A stretch of 39,471 bases of DNA. Source: Ophiostoma sp. CBS 140.51. Its lineage: Eukaryota; Ascomycota; Sordariomycetes; Ophiostomatales; Ophiostomataceae. Below the pieces are notes generated by a model that saw only the letters and a list, made by a program, of their open reading frames with translations, did not search any database and was not told the DNA's origin. The DNA lies in the NCBI GenBank assembly GCA_029298735.1, contig JANSLP010000304.1, positions 1 to 39,471 on the forward strand, given 5' to 3'. Position 1 is the first letter of the stretch. Every line of letters starts with the position of its first letter. Made by a program: the position numbers and the translations under genes. This document shows positions 1 through 11,265 of the stretch, in pieces.

Positions 1-1005
1 CTTCTTCTCTCTCTTCATTTTTTCCTCCTCTCTCTTCTTATCCCCCTTCATCTTCTTGCCACAGTCTCCCTGTTTCATCAGTTCAGTCTACACACAGAGG
101 TTTGTTTATTCAATCATTTTTTCTATCATATGTGAATAAATATCAAAACCACAGTCTCCAGACTGTGGAACGACTTACATAAATTCAACAAAAAAAACCC
201 CAAAAAAAACTGTTGTTAAACGACACTGTGAAGCACAAAGTCACAACCCAAAGGGTATATATAGAAGGGTAGACACAGAAGCTTTACCACCCCTCGATGC
301 CAACGTAAAGATTGGATGAAATTACTACAGTTGTCTGCGGGACGGCATATATGTTTACCCAGGCATTTGGACATCTACTCGCTGGTTTGACAATAGAACC
401 TGAAACCTGGTACTCAGTGGATCGGATCCAAAATACAAAAGCGGTAGATTTCATATCTAGAGGCGGCACTGTGGTTTGTTTTTCAGTGGTATATTTATAT
501 GTAGTCGACATGGTCACAAGTCAAATGCCAACATGTTAACGATGCAATGTATTGTTAAGAATACCTGGTTAAAAATTCGGGCTGTCGCGACGTTGCGCAC
601 GTATAGAGGTAGCGTGTTCAATGAAAAATATGAGTGAAGCAGCGAGAGGAATAAAGAACAATGTTGTCAATATAAGAACACATCCCAGCAGGAGCAACCA
701 TCGCGGTCAATAATATTCACGACCCTGAAAAAAAGCCTCTTCGCGAAGCGGATGCAGCGGACAGCAGCCGCGCTTGCGCGGCACGAAAGATAGGCGACAT
801 TGAAATCGTACAAAAAACCATGCATAGGGTAGATAGTACAAAGACAGAAGAGAGACAAAACAAAGGAGTAGAGGGCAAAAAACACCAAGCAGAGCGCTCG
901 CTTAGAAGCCAGACACTCGTAACGCTATCGCAGACCGTCCTCCTCTCGGTCTCCTAGTTGGAAGACCATTATTGCTTTGGCAGAAGTGAGACGATGGTGA
1001 GTCGC
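1..1005. other. Intergenic, 3' side of the proteinase A gene
   Basis: No convincing gene. The first 60 bases are a pyrimidine-rich tract on the plus strand, of the kind that precedes start codons elsewhere in this window, but no credible reading frame follows it. The stretch holds a 20-bp interrupted palindrome at 149-168 and a TATATATA run near 255. The right part should contain the 3' UTR of the minus-strand proteinase gene. Frames of about 75 codons here lack any family resemblance. Confidence 0.6.
149..168. repeat. 20-bp interrupted palindrome
   Basis: CCACAGTCT and its exact reverse complement AGACTGTGG flank a 2-base centre. The half AGACTGTGG also occurs near 36070. The centre is too short for a good RNA hairpin, so a dimeric protein-binding site is a more natural reading if the element is functional at all. 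It may be chance. Confidence 0.4.
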
Positions 1006-2463
1006 TTACTTCTTGGCCAGGGCCAGACCGACGGTGTTATTGTCGAGGTCGTAGATAGAGTAGTAGCGGCGCAGGAAAGCGTCACCCAGGATGGCCAGGG
1101 GACCAGTGGGCTCGGGGAAGTCCATGCCCATGAAGGTCGAGATGCAGCTGCCCGAAACCTCCAGGATGTAGTCCGAAGCGGGCAGGCTGAAGTTGTGGCC
1201 GCTCAGGGTGAAGGTGACGTCAGGCAGGCTGGACTTCTTGCTGCAGTCGATGGAGTACTGGCCGTTGTAGCCCTTCTTGGCACCAATCTGGGTGTTGAGC
1301 ATCTCAGCCAGGTTGGAGGGGAGGGCAATCAGCGAAGTGCCGGTGTCCAGGATCACACCAGTGTTGTCAAGCTCGGCAACATCCTCTCCAAGAGCGATGG
1401 AGTCAAGGTCAACCTCCCAGTAGGCCTTGCGGCGCAGGGGAATGGTGGTGATCTTGCCAGTGTAGTGGTCCTTGTTAACACCGCCGAAAACGGCCTCGGA
1501 GTCGGTGCCGTCATCAGAGTAGCCCAGGTAGAAAGCAAAGACGCCAGAGTCGATAAGGTCCTGGTTGATCATGTTGTAGAAGGGAGGGACGACCTTGTTA
1601 ACCGAGATGGTGTCGTAGCCCAGGCCCAGGATGCCGTCGAAGCGGCCAAAGGCGAAAGCCAGACCGGGCTCCTCGGTGGCCTCGGCGAAGTCCTGCTTGG
1701 CGATCTTCAGGTTGCCAATGGAGACGGTGTCCTGGGACACAAAACCGCTCAGGCTACCAGAACCGTACTGGATAGCGAACGACGAACCGTTGGCCTTGTA
1801 GCTCGAGGAGGCGCTCGAGTCGTACTTGGAGTGGAGGTAGCAGGCGATGGAGCCGCACTCGCGGGAGGGAACCCACAGGTTGGAACTGCCGGTGTCAAGG
1901 ACGACCTTGAAGCTCTGGGGCGGAGTGCCGATGGAGATTTCGGCGAAGTCTAGTAGTAGCAGGAGTTAATGACTGTTGGTGCTTGAAGACGGGAGAACAG
2001 AACAGAACACTGGATTCTGTATAAAGTAACGTACACTGCGCGTTCATGAAGTTGCTGACGGGGACTGGGTGGTTGGACTCGGTGTTGGCAACGGTGTTCT
2101 TGAACATGGCATCGGCGTGGGTCTCGGGGCGACCGCCCATGTACTTCTGGCTGAGACCGCGAACTTGCACGTCAATGGGGATCGACTCCTGTTTGATGGA
2201 ACGGGAAGTTAGTCAACTGTCATGAGGCACATGATGGCAACGGTAACGGGCAACGGGTAACGGGTGCGATGCCGATGGCGATGTCATCAAGACAGACAAA
2301 GGCCCGATCTCGGCCAGTCGCACGTCATTACTGAATTCATCGAGGGGAGGAGACGAACCAGCTGCTTAGCAAGAGGGACCTTCTTCAGCTTCAGCGAATG
2401 GACACCGCCAGCCTGGGCGGAGCCGAGCAGGCCAGCTGCGGCGAACAACAAAGCACCCTTCAT
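1006..2463 (-). CDS. pep4: Vacuolar aspartic proteinase (saccharopepsin / proteinase A)
   Basis: A pepsin-family (A1) zymogen that matures in the vacuole and activates other vacuolar hydrolases. Three exons, 2463-2359, 2188-2035 and 1949-1006, give 400 residues, close to the roughly 400 usual for fungal proteinase A. The 170-bp and 85-bp introns have GT..AG borders, and joining them makes family motifs continuous (YFAEISIGTPP spans the second junction). Residues 1-18 form a signal peptide (MKGALLFAAAGLLGSAQA), followed by a basic propeptide (HSLKLKKVPL). The two catalytic aspartates lie in VVLDTGSSNLWVP (Asp105) and ILDTGTSLIALPS (Asp288), and the C-terminus ends NNTVGLALAKK. Possible N-glycosylation sequons are NGS in the N-lobe and HNFS in the C-lobe. 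The start is the only ATG giving the signal peptide. The reverse strand is open for 331 codons, which I treat as a codon-bias shadow. Confidence 0.95.
2189..2358 (-). other. Intron 1 of proteinase A with a short imperfect repeat
   Basis: GTTCGT donor and AAACAG acceptor, phase 0. On the plus strand, about 2237-2264 reads as irregular repeats of a GGYAAC-like unit. This is low-complexity sequence inside a longer than average intron. Confidence 0.7.
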
Positions 2464-4873
2464 TGTGACGGGTATCTCGAGATACAATAACGAGTGGAAG
2501 AGAGGACGGGAAAAAAATGAGGACGAGACAATCAACAACAACAAAAAAGAGATAAGAGCAAGAAATGCAATTGCTAGACCGAACACGGGATGATGCGCGA
2601 TCGTAGAATCGGAGGGAAAATGCGATGGTTTGGAAATGCGTCGATGTTGTTGATGTTTTGTAAGAGGAGGAGGAAGAGGGAAGAAGATGAGGAAGAGTGG
2701 GAAGACGGGGAAGAGGAGGTGTATGAGTACGAACAAGAAGCGGGCGGCAGAGACGGATGGGAGGACCTGGGCGAGCTGGGCCAGGCCATCCCATGAGGGG
2801 ATTGGCTAATAATGGGGCCTGGCTCGCCTGGGCGACTGCTCTGTTTGTCGCTAGGGCCGAGACAAGGAAGGAGGCGACCGCCTGAGCGACTAGGCGTCAC
2901 TGCGCCAGTGTGTTGTAGTGTATCTAACCAGTGACGCTGGCCCCAGTCTTCCTACTGTTTTCCGTATCTTACACAGTACGCCCCCACAATCCCTGCCAAA
3001 AGGAGCCAGGAGTATTATGTCGCAGCCCCAGCGTCCGCAGCTCCTGCCAGCAAAACAAGCACAATAACGACGACCAAAATACGGCAAGAGTTACGGAGTG
3101 CACATTGAGTACACACACGGAAGAGCGGGAAAGAGCATCCCAGCTGCCCAAAAAGCCCAAGGAGGTGTGGGTGGCAGCATGGCTCGTGAGCGACAATGGG
3201 GAAGGTGCAAAGGACGGAGCCAAGGAGCTTCTGAAAGCAGGTACGCTCGCTGTCCTATTAGTGGGCCAGGCCGCCTGGCTGCAGGTGATTGTCTTTCAGC
3301 CGACCGCCGACGACCTAGACCTGGTGAGCTTCAGACGACTGTTTCCTCAGCGGCGACGGCGTTTTGCGATAGCACAGAGAATGGTGACGCACACAGGGCG
3401 GTGGGCCTTGTCCAACAAAAAGCGGAGAAAAACTGGGTGGCTGGGAGCTTGTTGCTGGCCCAAATAAGTGGGTCAAGTCGTTATCAAAGTCACATGACAT
3501 CCGTTTTTGTTGATTTGGGGGGTGTTTTGCTGCCAAATCGAGTGTTACGTAAGGCAAGATTATCGGCGCTGTTTCCCCAGCGCACCCGAGCGCTGTGTCA
3601 GTGTGGAATCAGCCGGAGGATTTGCGCCAGACAGCTATGACGCTGTTGCGCTGGCCGAGTGGAGATTCTACCGCATGCGGATAATGACGCCAGAGGGGAC
3701 AACTGGAACTCGGTGTCTGAACATGTACGTGCTTGGCATGCTAGGCAGACAGATAGAATTGGGCACTGTGTTTGGGTGAGTGACAGAGTGAGAACGAGAG
3801 TACGAATCGGTGGCGACCAACGAGGCAATGGGGCGAGACAAATCATGATTCGTCGACATCGTATTTCTGAAATACTTCGAGACAAGATCGATCTCCAGCC
3901 TCGTTTTCGTGGCTTACAGCAAAGTATAATGTGAGAAGTATTGCTAGACTTGTCCCAGAGAACGTCTGTAACTTAATAGGGGCATCGATACAACTATTGA
4001 TGGCGGAGGCCCCTCTTTCGTCATGCTAGAGATTGATTGGATTTTGAATAATGAAATTAATTGGTGGCAGCGTTTTATTTTCAGCTCTTGTTTGCTCTCT
4101 CGCTAGAAAACGGATGTCGAAACAAAAACGCAGCAAGAAGACAAACAATAGAAAGGACTGCTTTTATTTACAAAAATCTGGCGTCATGCGGTTCCGCCAA
4201 TACCCTTGTTTTCGAACAAAGGGAACGAAAGTGAGACAACAAAAAAAAAAGAGACAAAGAACAAAGATGGAGAACAAAAAGCAAGAAACCCAACATGTAC
4301 TCAGTCGCATTTCGCGACTTGCCAAAAAGACCGGGGAAATGGCTGTTGATGCCAAAAAAGGGTTGAAGATGGCTGTCATCCAAGGGACAGAGCCAACGTT
4401 GTCGAATAAGAGAGAAGAACCCTTCGGTGGTGTGATGGTTCGCTTGATGTTGGCATAGTAGTTGGGATAGTTGAAAGTGGTATACCGAGAAGAGTGCCTG
4501 TCGTTTGCGTTGTATCGTAGCGGATAGCCTTGGTGCCAGGAAATGGAGGAAGAAAAGGAGCCTTCCGATTGCAGAACAAAACCACAAGAGTAATAGGGAA
4601 TATGTTTTGGGAAACAAAGGGGTAAATAAAACAACGAGTATGTAAAAAGAAACTGGATGGAATCCCACTGAACACCGAGATATAAAAATTACACCAGACG
4701 TGCCAAAACAATGAAGAACAAGACAACAAAATAAACAAGAAGAATCCCCAGGTAAAACCATTTGACATGTCCGAAACCACTGCCTCCTCCTTAGCATAAA
4801 CAAACAGAGAAAGATAATGAGAAAGAAAACAAAACATTAGAAAAACAGTAGGAAGATAGCACGGACGGGCCGA
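2464..4873. other. Intergenic between proteinase A promoter and spt7 3' end
   Basis: 2464-2760 is purine-rich on the plus strand, hence a pyrimidine-rich leader for the minus-strand proteinase gene. An ATTGG (CCAAT on the minus strand) lies at 2801-2805, about 340 bp upstream of that start. The rest, including A-rich runs around 4230 and the presumed spt7 3' UTR to 4873, shows no supportable gene. Open frames such as 2931-3467 (plus) and 4051-4458 (plus) have unstructured, basic translations unlike any family I know. Confidence 0.6.
2801..2805 (-). promoter_or_regulatory. CCAAT box upstream of proteinase A
   Basis: ATTGG on the plus strand reads CCAAT toward the minus-strand gene, about 340 bp before its ATG. 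CCAAT is the core bound by the Hap/CBC complex in fungi. A pentamer is common by chance, so this is only suggestive. Confidence 0.3.
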
Positions 4874-7800
4874 CTAGTGGATGCTCTCTGGGCTCATGAG
4901 ACCGCCAGCTTCGTCCTTGTCGTCGCCGCCAGGACTGCCTTGGCCGCCAGCATTGTCTCCATCGCCTCCGACACCATTGGCAAGATTTGCGCCAGTACCA
5001 CCAGCACTGCCCGTATTGCTCGTGCCGTAGTTGAGGTTTGGCACCGGAACGCTTGTAGTGGGGCCCGTCTTGAGCTTCTTGGCGGGTGTGCCCTTTTCGG
5101 AAGCCGCTGTAGCAGCAGCAGTACCGGCCGCAGCACCTCCTTCTTCGGCCGCCTTGGCTGCTGCCGCTGCTGCCGCCTGCTCGCGCTTCTTCCGCTTTGC
5201 CATGGCGATTTGTTCCTTTGGTGGGCGCTTTTGCGGAGACACAATCTTGCCCGAGGCGCCGAGACGCGGGCGCGGACGGCGTTGCTTGACGGGCAGATCT
5301 TCGTCTTCGACAAGTGGCTGGTCGTTATTCGCATGAAGCTTGGCAAGGAAGAAGTTCTTAACGAGGCCAATCTCCTCAGTAATGCTGGTTGTTGTGACGG
5401 CATCCAATGGCGTCAGGTCCTCGAACAATAATTCCGAAGAGACACCCGTAGGTGCATCCACGGCGTGCTGGTTGCGGACACGGCTCTGGAGCAGATGCAA
5501 AGGCACGCTCATGATATCGAGGCCAAACTCACGGTCGAGACCCAAAGCCTTGAAACCGAAGAAGTCCTCGCCCAGCTCCTCGGCAAAGTCACCACCAACA
5601 AACTGGTCACTACCGTCCTGGAAGGCCTCGGTGCCGCCATCCTGCAGAGCTGGCCGCAGCAGGTCGCTGAGGTGCATCTTCATACGCTCGTGGATGCCGC
5701 TGAGTTTTGTGCCCAGGCGCTCGACTTCCTCGCGCGCGTACGAGTCGAGTGAGTCAATGTCGTGGCCGTTCTCGTACAGCGTGTGCAGGATAACCTCTTC
5801 TGGGGTGTACCGAGGTTGGAAGCGGGCGCCGCGTTCTGCCCACGCACCGACGGCCTCCTTTTTCTCTGCCTCGTTGTACACATTAAATGTGCGGCACAGC
5901 TTAGTAAAGTAGTCGGCGGCAATGTCCGTCACAGCGTCCATAGCAGATGGCTGCAGCTCCTCAAAGCCGGCGTGGAAGAAGATTTTGCCGACAGCGCGCT
6001 GCATTGCTGCGCGGGACGTCTCGCCAGCGATGAACGGCCCGTCGCCGCTAATAAAGTGCGGGTCAATGTCGGCCTCGTGGAACGGCTCAGGGTCGTAGCG
6101 CTGGAACTGATTTTGGTAGATCTAAAAATGTTAGTATGAGAGGTACTGATCTACTTAAACAAGCACGCCCGTAGTACACACCTGTGTCTGAATTTGCATT
6201 TGCTTCACGACACCGATCTTGGAGCAAATCTTTCGAGTCTCCTGGATTTGGCGCATGTTGGACTCCATGCGCTTGGTCAGCTTGCTGGCCGGCGACACAA
6301 AGTGGCCTGCGGGGACAAGACGCAAGAACTCCTCGTTTTGGTTGACGACCTGGCCCTCGTCATCGACGACCCATTGCAGGCGCAAAGGAATATCGGGGAC
6401 GATGCTCTCGGGCTCGTAATAGTCGGGGACGACCTTCTCAACATCGTCTTCCATTTCAGCGAGGGTAGTCTCTGCCGCTTTCGAGGAGGAGGCCACAGGC
6501 GCGTCCTTGCCAGTGTCCTCTGTCTGGTGGTGCGATGCAGGACCTAGGATACCTAGGGCCTCTGCTTGCTTGACACCCTTGAGGTACCAGCGCATACCTG
6601 CCTTGTTGCGCAGCAGTGCCGGCTCGTTCACGTTGAGCTTGTTGCCGCGGAAGAGCTCGTAGCGCTGTTTGGCAATCAGGGCGCGGTCCTTTTTCGTGAC
6701 TTGCTTCCAGATCTGGTACGCCTCGTCTTCGTAGGTCTGCTCGGCAGCCTCGTTGAGTGCGCGGTTGAGCGCAGCCATGCCGTTGTTGCCGTGGACAGAC
6801 GAAGCCCCATCAATGTCCATAGCGTCGACATTGCTCAGGTGTCCGTTGATGCCACTTGGTGTGAGAGACCCTGCGCCACCCGCAGCAGCACCGAGGGGTG
6901 TCGAGAAGCCGTTGCTACCAGTATCTACCCCGCCAAACTCGGAGCCCTCCCGTCCTTGTTTTGCGAGAAGACCATTGAGCTGAAGAACAGGTTTCTGGTC
7001 AAAGCTCGGGGTGCCCTCCTTTTGGTCACCACCGGCGCCCATCGATGACGTTGTCATGGTCGTTGTGCCGCCGGCACGCGACTTGTTGGCGACGCCTTTG
7101 GCACCCGTCTTGCGACCACGTGAAGACATTATCGGCTCGTCGTCGCTATCGTCGCCACCATCGTCGTCGCCGCCGTTCTGTTTGCGCCGTTCCTCGGCCT
7201 CGACCTCGGCGCGCGAGCGGATAGTTAGGTCCGGGATGAGGGGGATCAGCTTCTCGGCCTCCTTGCGCATGCCTGTGGCCATGCGGCGCAGGGGATGGCC
7301 GGCGTCGCGGTTGTACTTTAGACAGTTGTCCCAAACCAAGTTAAGGTCCGTAACGAACTCGGCTTTGGATTTGAACTGCAGGCCTTTGAGTTTTTTTGTC
7401 ATGGTACCAAGGTCCATGGGCTGCTTGACGTAGAGGTGGTAGTCGGGCGCCTCGCGCTTGTTGACACGTTGTAAGAAGGGAGTCGAGTATTCGGTGTGTG
7501 CCTTGAGCTCGCTCAGAACCTTCTCGAGCGCCTCGTACAGCTCCTCCTGGCCGACGTTTTCCTCACTCGCCCACTTGCTGCGGTTCTTACGCACTTCGTT
7601 GATTAGCGAGCGCAGTTCTGCGTCGGTGGCCTTGACCTGGTCGCGCTTAGAGTCGATGCGGGCAATCAGATGCTTGAGTGTCAAGCTCGACGCGCCCAGG
7701 TTGGCGCTGCTGAGGGTGCCCTGGTTGGGGCCGGCCGTGCCATTGGTGCCGTTGGAGCCGTTCTTCTCCATCTCAGCCTGGATCTGCTTCTCGGACTCTT

Positions 7801-8617
7801 CCAGTTGCTGCTGCTCCAGCATTGCTGTGCGGTCGTTCTCGAGGGTATGGAAGAGAGTGAAGAAGCTGCGACGAGCAGCCTCCTCGGTGGCATTGCGAGC
7901 CTCTTCGAGTTCCTTGCGGACATCTTCAGAAGACTTGGCCTGTGTTGATGGTTTCTGATTTGATTGTAATTGGGATTGGGATTGTGTGCGGGAGAGGGAG
8001 GAGGCTGTGGCGGATAGTGTGAGTGCGTCGTCTCGTAATGACGTGATATTCTTGCCAAGCTGCTTGTCGGGCGAGCCAACCGAGTGGACAGGCGAGCTGC
8101 CGGTCTTGGACGGTGACAGAAGCTGTTGTGGTGGTCCGGTGCCGTTGCTGTCGTTGCTGCCGTTGCTGCCGGAAGTCGGCCCGGAAGCGGCGCCGGAGGC
8201 CGTTTTTGTGTCAGGGCCGTCACCGTCGGCCTCGTCTTCGTCGTCATCATCGCCATAGTCATCTTCGTCAATAACTCGTTTCGCCTTCTTGAGTGGCGGC
8301 TCGTGTATTGGGGCATGGTCGGTTGTGGGAGGAGGAAGAAGGGGGTGGTTGAGGCCGGTGGCGGAGGGACGTGGCGGGCGCATCAGCGAGTGGATGGCAT
8401 CAAAGTCATAGCCGCCGTCATCAGAGAAGAGCAGCGCAACGCGAGCCTCGGTTTTCCGATACAAGTCGGCAAACACGGCGCGTCGCGAGTCCTCCTCGGC
8501 GTCGGTCACGGTCGTGAAAGTTGATGCCTCAGGCATCGATGCGACGGCATTGTTACTGTCGGCGACGGCCACGGGTGTGTGTGTGCGCGCTGGCGCATCG
8601 TCGAAGACGGACACCAT
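4874..8617 (-). CDS. spt7: Bromodomain subunit of the SAGA complex, Spt7-like
   Basis: Structural subunit of the SAGA transcription coactivator, acting in the nucleus. Two exons, 8617-6182 and 6121-4874, encode 1227 residues; yeast Spt7 has about 1330. The intron has a GTGTGT donor, a perfect TACTAAC branch point and a TTTTTAG acceptor, and joins in frame as QIQTQ/IYQNQ. An acidic run follows KKAKRVIDEDDYGDDDD in the N-terminal part. A bromodomain lies at about 355-455 (HTEYSTPFLQRVNKREAPDY, then YHLYVKQPMDLGTM, and WDNCLKYNR, whose Asn is the acetyl-lysine contact). A histone-fold (Bromo_TP type) follows at about 852-930 (QRAVGKIFFHAGFEELQPS), which in Spt7 pairs with a TAF-like partner. The tail is Lys/Ala/Gly-rich. 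The frame stays open upstream of 8617 without another ATG; I chose the ATG at 8617 because MVSVFDD leads into the conserved FADLYRKTEARVALLFSDDG block. Confidence 0.92.
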
Positions 8618-10137
8618 GGTGCTATCCACGTGGATGCGCTCACAAAGCGATTCGGGCGATGGATGGGTGGTTGTTGATGGCGGTTGCTGGGGGTGCGGAT
8701 GCGCGCAAGTGGTGCCGCAGCATCGCCAAAATGCGGCGGCCAAAAAAAGGAGCGTGCTATCCGCGTAAATCGGGCTCGCGTCCACAGGGACGCCCAGGTC
8801 GGATGGGGCCTCTACAAGACCACGAGGAGAAAGCGGTTCATTTGCAGAGATGGCAGAAGAAGTTTGAAGCCGTTTGGAGTTGATTTGGACGTGCCTTGAT
8901 GGATCGCAAAAGGCCGCTTTTGTCGTTGTTTCTGCGGATGAGGTTAATGGAGACTTTGGCTGCTGCGCGAGGGCGCCAGTTTTCCTGCTTTGCGGCAGTA
9001 ACCCCCGCTAGTGCGTAGGTGGTGAGTAGGTGTACTTGGGTGGTAGATGTAGCTGACACCTCTGCAACGAACAACGACTCCTAAAATTTCAACAAAATAG
9101 GGAAGGTATATTGTAAAAGATAGATAGTCTAATAAATATTTGTTTTGGATTTCATTATCGCTGTTGAGGAGATGCAGCAGTTTCGAATTGCGCACTCAAG
9201 TACTGCTACCTGCGGCTAACAGCCGATGGCAAAGGTCACGTGGAAAATCAGGGGCCATATCGATGTCATTTCGGGCCAGCGCCCTGACAATTGTTCCCCA
9301 GAACGCCAACGGGGAAAAGCGACGCGTTGCGGTTCGTCATATTGAGGACAAACTTTGGGGAACTGGGCTTCAACTGTGCATTGTATCGAGCTTTCTTTTG
9401 ACCATGACAAGAATTATTTGCTCTCTCGGCGTACTCTAGTCCTATGATGGGACTTGCATGCTTCCATTGTGACATTCTACTATTGTGGCACGTTGAAATG
9501 CCCCTTTGAATAAAGAGCGTGTCTTGCACTCGTGAAGTTGGGACGAGACTCGACGTGTAAGTTGCATTTGGAGTGCTGTTTGGACTTGCCCCATTTGAGA
9601 ACAATAACATCCATGCGGCAGAACGGGGACAGAACTCTCGGTACAGATTTTTGTTCTGATAGATGCATACGTATAAATCAATAAACCTCGTAGTTAGATA
9701 TCGCTTACGGAGCTAGCCTGACACAGTCCAATCCTACAGTGCGCATGACGCAACCTGGCCTGGCCGTCTAACCTCTGGCACTAATAATCGTCAGTTGCGC
9801 TCACACGCTGCCCCAAAGCAGGCAAGCAGCTCTGGCGCTCCCCTCCCCAACCTCTTCCCAGCTACTCCCACCTCCCTCGACACACTTTTCAAGCTTCCGA
9901 CAGCAGATGATATTCACAAGAAACGACGGACGATCCATCAAACATTCAATCGGCAGCTTTGCGACCTCTTCTAGAGCAATCTTATACTTTCTTGCTCAGC
10001 TGATTATTCTACTTGCTAGCGCTGCATTATCCGTCAAGGCAGCTGCGCCTGGAAGCACCTGAAGCTCTTCCGAAGCTCCCTCGACTTCGAAACCTCGAGC
10101 ACCCTCGACAGACGATCACCTCCACACAACCGCCACC
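8618..10137. other. Divergent promoter region, spt7 / VanZ-like gene
   Basis: Shared upstream region of the minus-strand spt7 and the plus-strand VanZ-like gene. A CACGTG lies at 9237-9242. A C/T-rich leader (about 9830-9900) precedes the VanZ-like start. The pyrimidine-rich leader pattern supports the assigned plus-strand start. No protein gene is supported; frames at 9140-9439 and 9266-9610 overlap each other on opposite strands and look random. Confidence 0.6.
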
Positions 10138-10934
10138 ATGAGAATACGATTGCCCTTTGCAGGTGTGTGAAATATGGCGTCCTCATAGCATAGGCTAGTT
10201 AAGATGTATCAAAATCAGCCTGCTAACAAGCTCCAGGCATCTTCTTCCTCCTCCTGCTGCTCGCCGGCTATGCCGGCCTCAGCTCGCTTCAGCTCGGCGA
10301 TATTGTCAACGACAAGGTCCTGCATTTTGTGACGTTCTTCCTATTGACCACTGCCTTCTACTGGATCGTCGACACCAGCCGCCGGCGCACGCTAAATATG
10401 GCACTGGCCGTATGCACAGGCGGCCTGGGCGTTGGTTCCGAAGTCTTGCAGGCGCTGCTGCCCGACAACGGCCGCGTGTTTGACGCTATGGACATTGTGG
10501 CCAACGTGGTAGGTAGCGTGGCAGCGTTGGGTCTGTGTTCGTGGTACCACAAGCGGATGCTGGAGCGCAAGCGACACCGCAAGTACGCAGCGGTTCCCGG
10601 CGAGGAGGGCCATGAAGGCGAGGAAGGGCTGGCGGATACATCGGTCGTCGACATTGAGCTTGGCGAGGGTGTTGCTAGCCACTCGACGATTCTGCACGAC
10701 GGTGAAAACAGCGAGCTAGTGGGTACATATGCGCCTGGCATACCTTCGGCAACACCCGCTCCTGCGCCGTCTTCTACACCTGCTGCTGCTTCTTCTTCTT
10801 CAACGGCTGCTCGTGGCACGACCCTCGAGGAAGAAGTTGACAACTGGGATGAGAATGCCGAGGACAACTGGGACGAGGACGACACGGGCGATATTGGTGG
10901 GGGCAGCGGGCCGGCGAAGAAGCGGACGGACTAA
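10138..10934 (+). CDS. VanZ-like membrane protein with acidic tail
   Basis: Two exons, 10138-10162 and 10237-10934, give 240 residues. The 74-bp intron (GTGTGT..CCAG, with TGCTAAC branch point) splits a Gly codon at residue 9. The membrane domain covers about residues 5-110: a first helix with FFLLLLLAGYAGL, then DKVLHFVTFFLLTTAFYWI, and GSEVLQALLPDNGRVFD leading to DIVANVVGSVAAL. The spaced DK..H, E..Q, R..D and D..N..G residues are the VanZ-family signature, a family named from a bacterial teicoplanin-resistance protein; its biochemical role in fungi is not established. A basic stretch (KRMLERKRHRKY) follows the last helix. The rest is a hydrophilic Ala/Pro/Ser tail ending in tandem NWDE-type acidic repeats. 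The start has a good context (CGCCACCATG). Fold assignment is firm; function is unknown. Confidence 0.85.
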
Positions 10935-11265
10935 GGTGGTGTGAGAGTAGTGTACAGTGTGTTTTGTTGTGTTTTATTGTCTCTTTACGTCGTATTTTAT
11001 GTGAAAATGCCGGGTTGCTTTGGCGTCATGTTTTTATATAGTCTTTTATTTTATACGCCGCGTTTCATCGGATGACCTGTTTTATGTATTTAAGTAGGGA
11101 TTCGGCGTTTATGTGGTCACTTTCAACACTTTGGCGAAACGGTCAAGAAATGTATCTGAATAAGTTTGAGTTATATTATTGGGCCCCCATGTTGAGGAAT
11201 CAGAAAGAGGTTGTTCACCAATGTCATAAAGTTGAAATCTACTGTGGATACCATATCCACTTCAC
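10935..11265. other. Convergent 3' region
   Basis: Tail-to-tail spacer between the VanZ-like gene (plus) and the ferric-reductase-like gene (minus). It is T-rich just after 10950, as expected of 3' UTRs. No gene seen. Confidence 0.6.

Noticed and set aside
958..1953. 331-codon plus-strand frame antisense to proteinase A
   Set aside because: It mirrors exon 3 of a clear protease gene. The Val/Gly/Gln-rich translation is what reverse-complemented G/C-ending codons produce, and it has no family resemblance.
2931..3467. 178-codon plus-strand frame between proteinase A and spt7
   Set aside because: Mixed, unstructured translation with no family match; overlapping frames on both strands are equally open.
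5340..5912. 190-codon plus-strand frame opposite spt7 (and similar ones at 6566-7048, 7011-7433, 7458-7958)
   Set aside because: All lie opposite conserved spt7 coding sequence, are Ser/Arg/Ala-rich and share its codon register; they are shadows.
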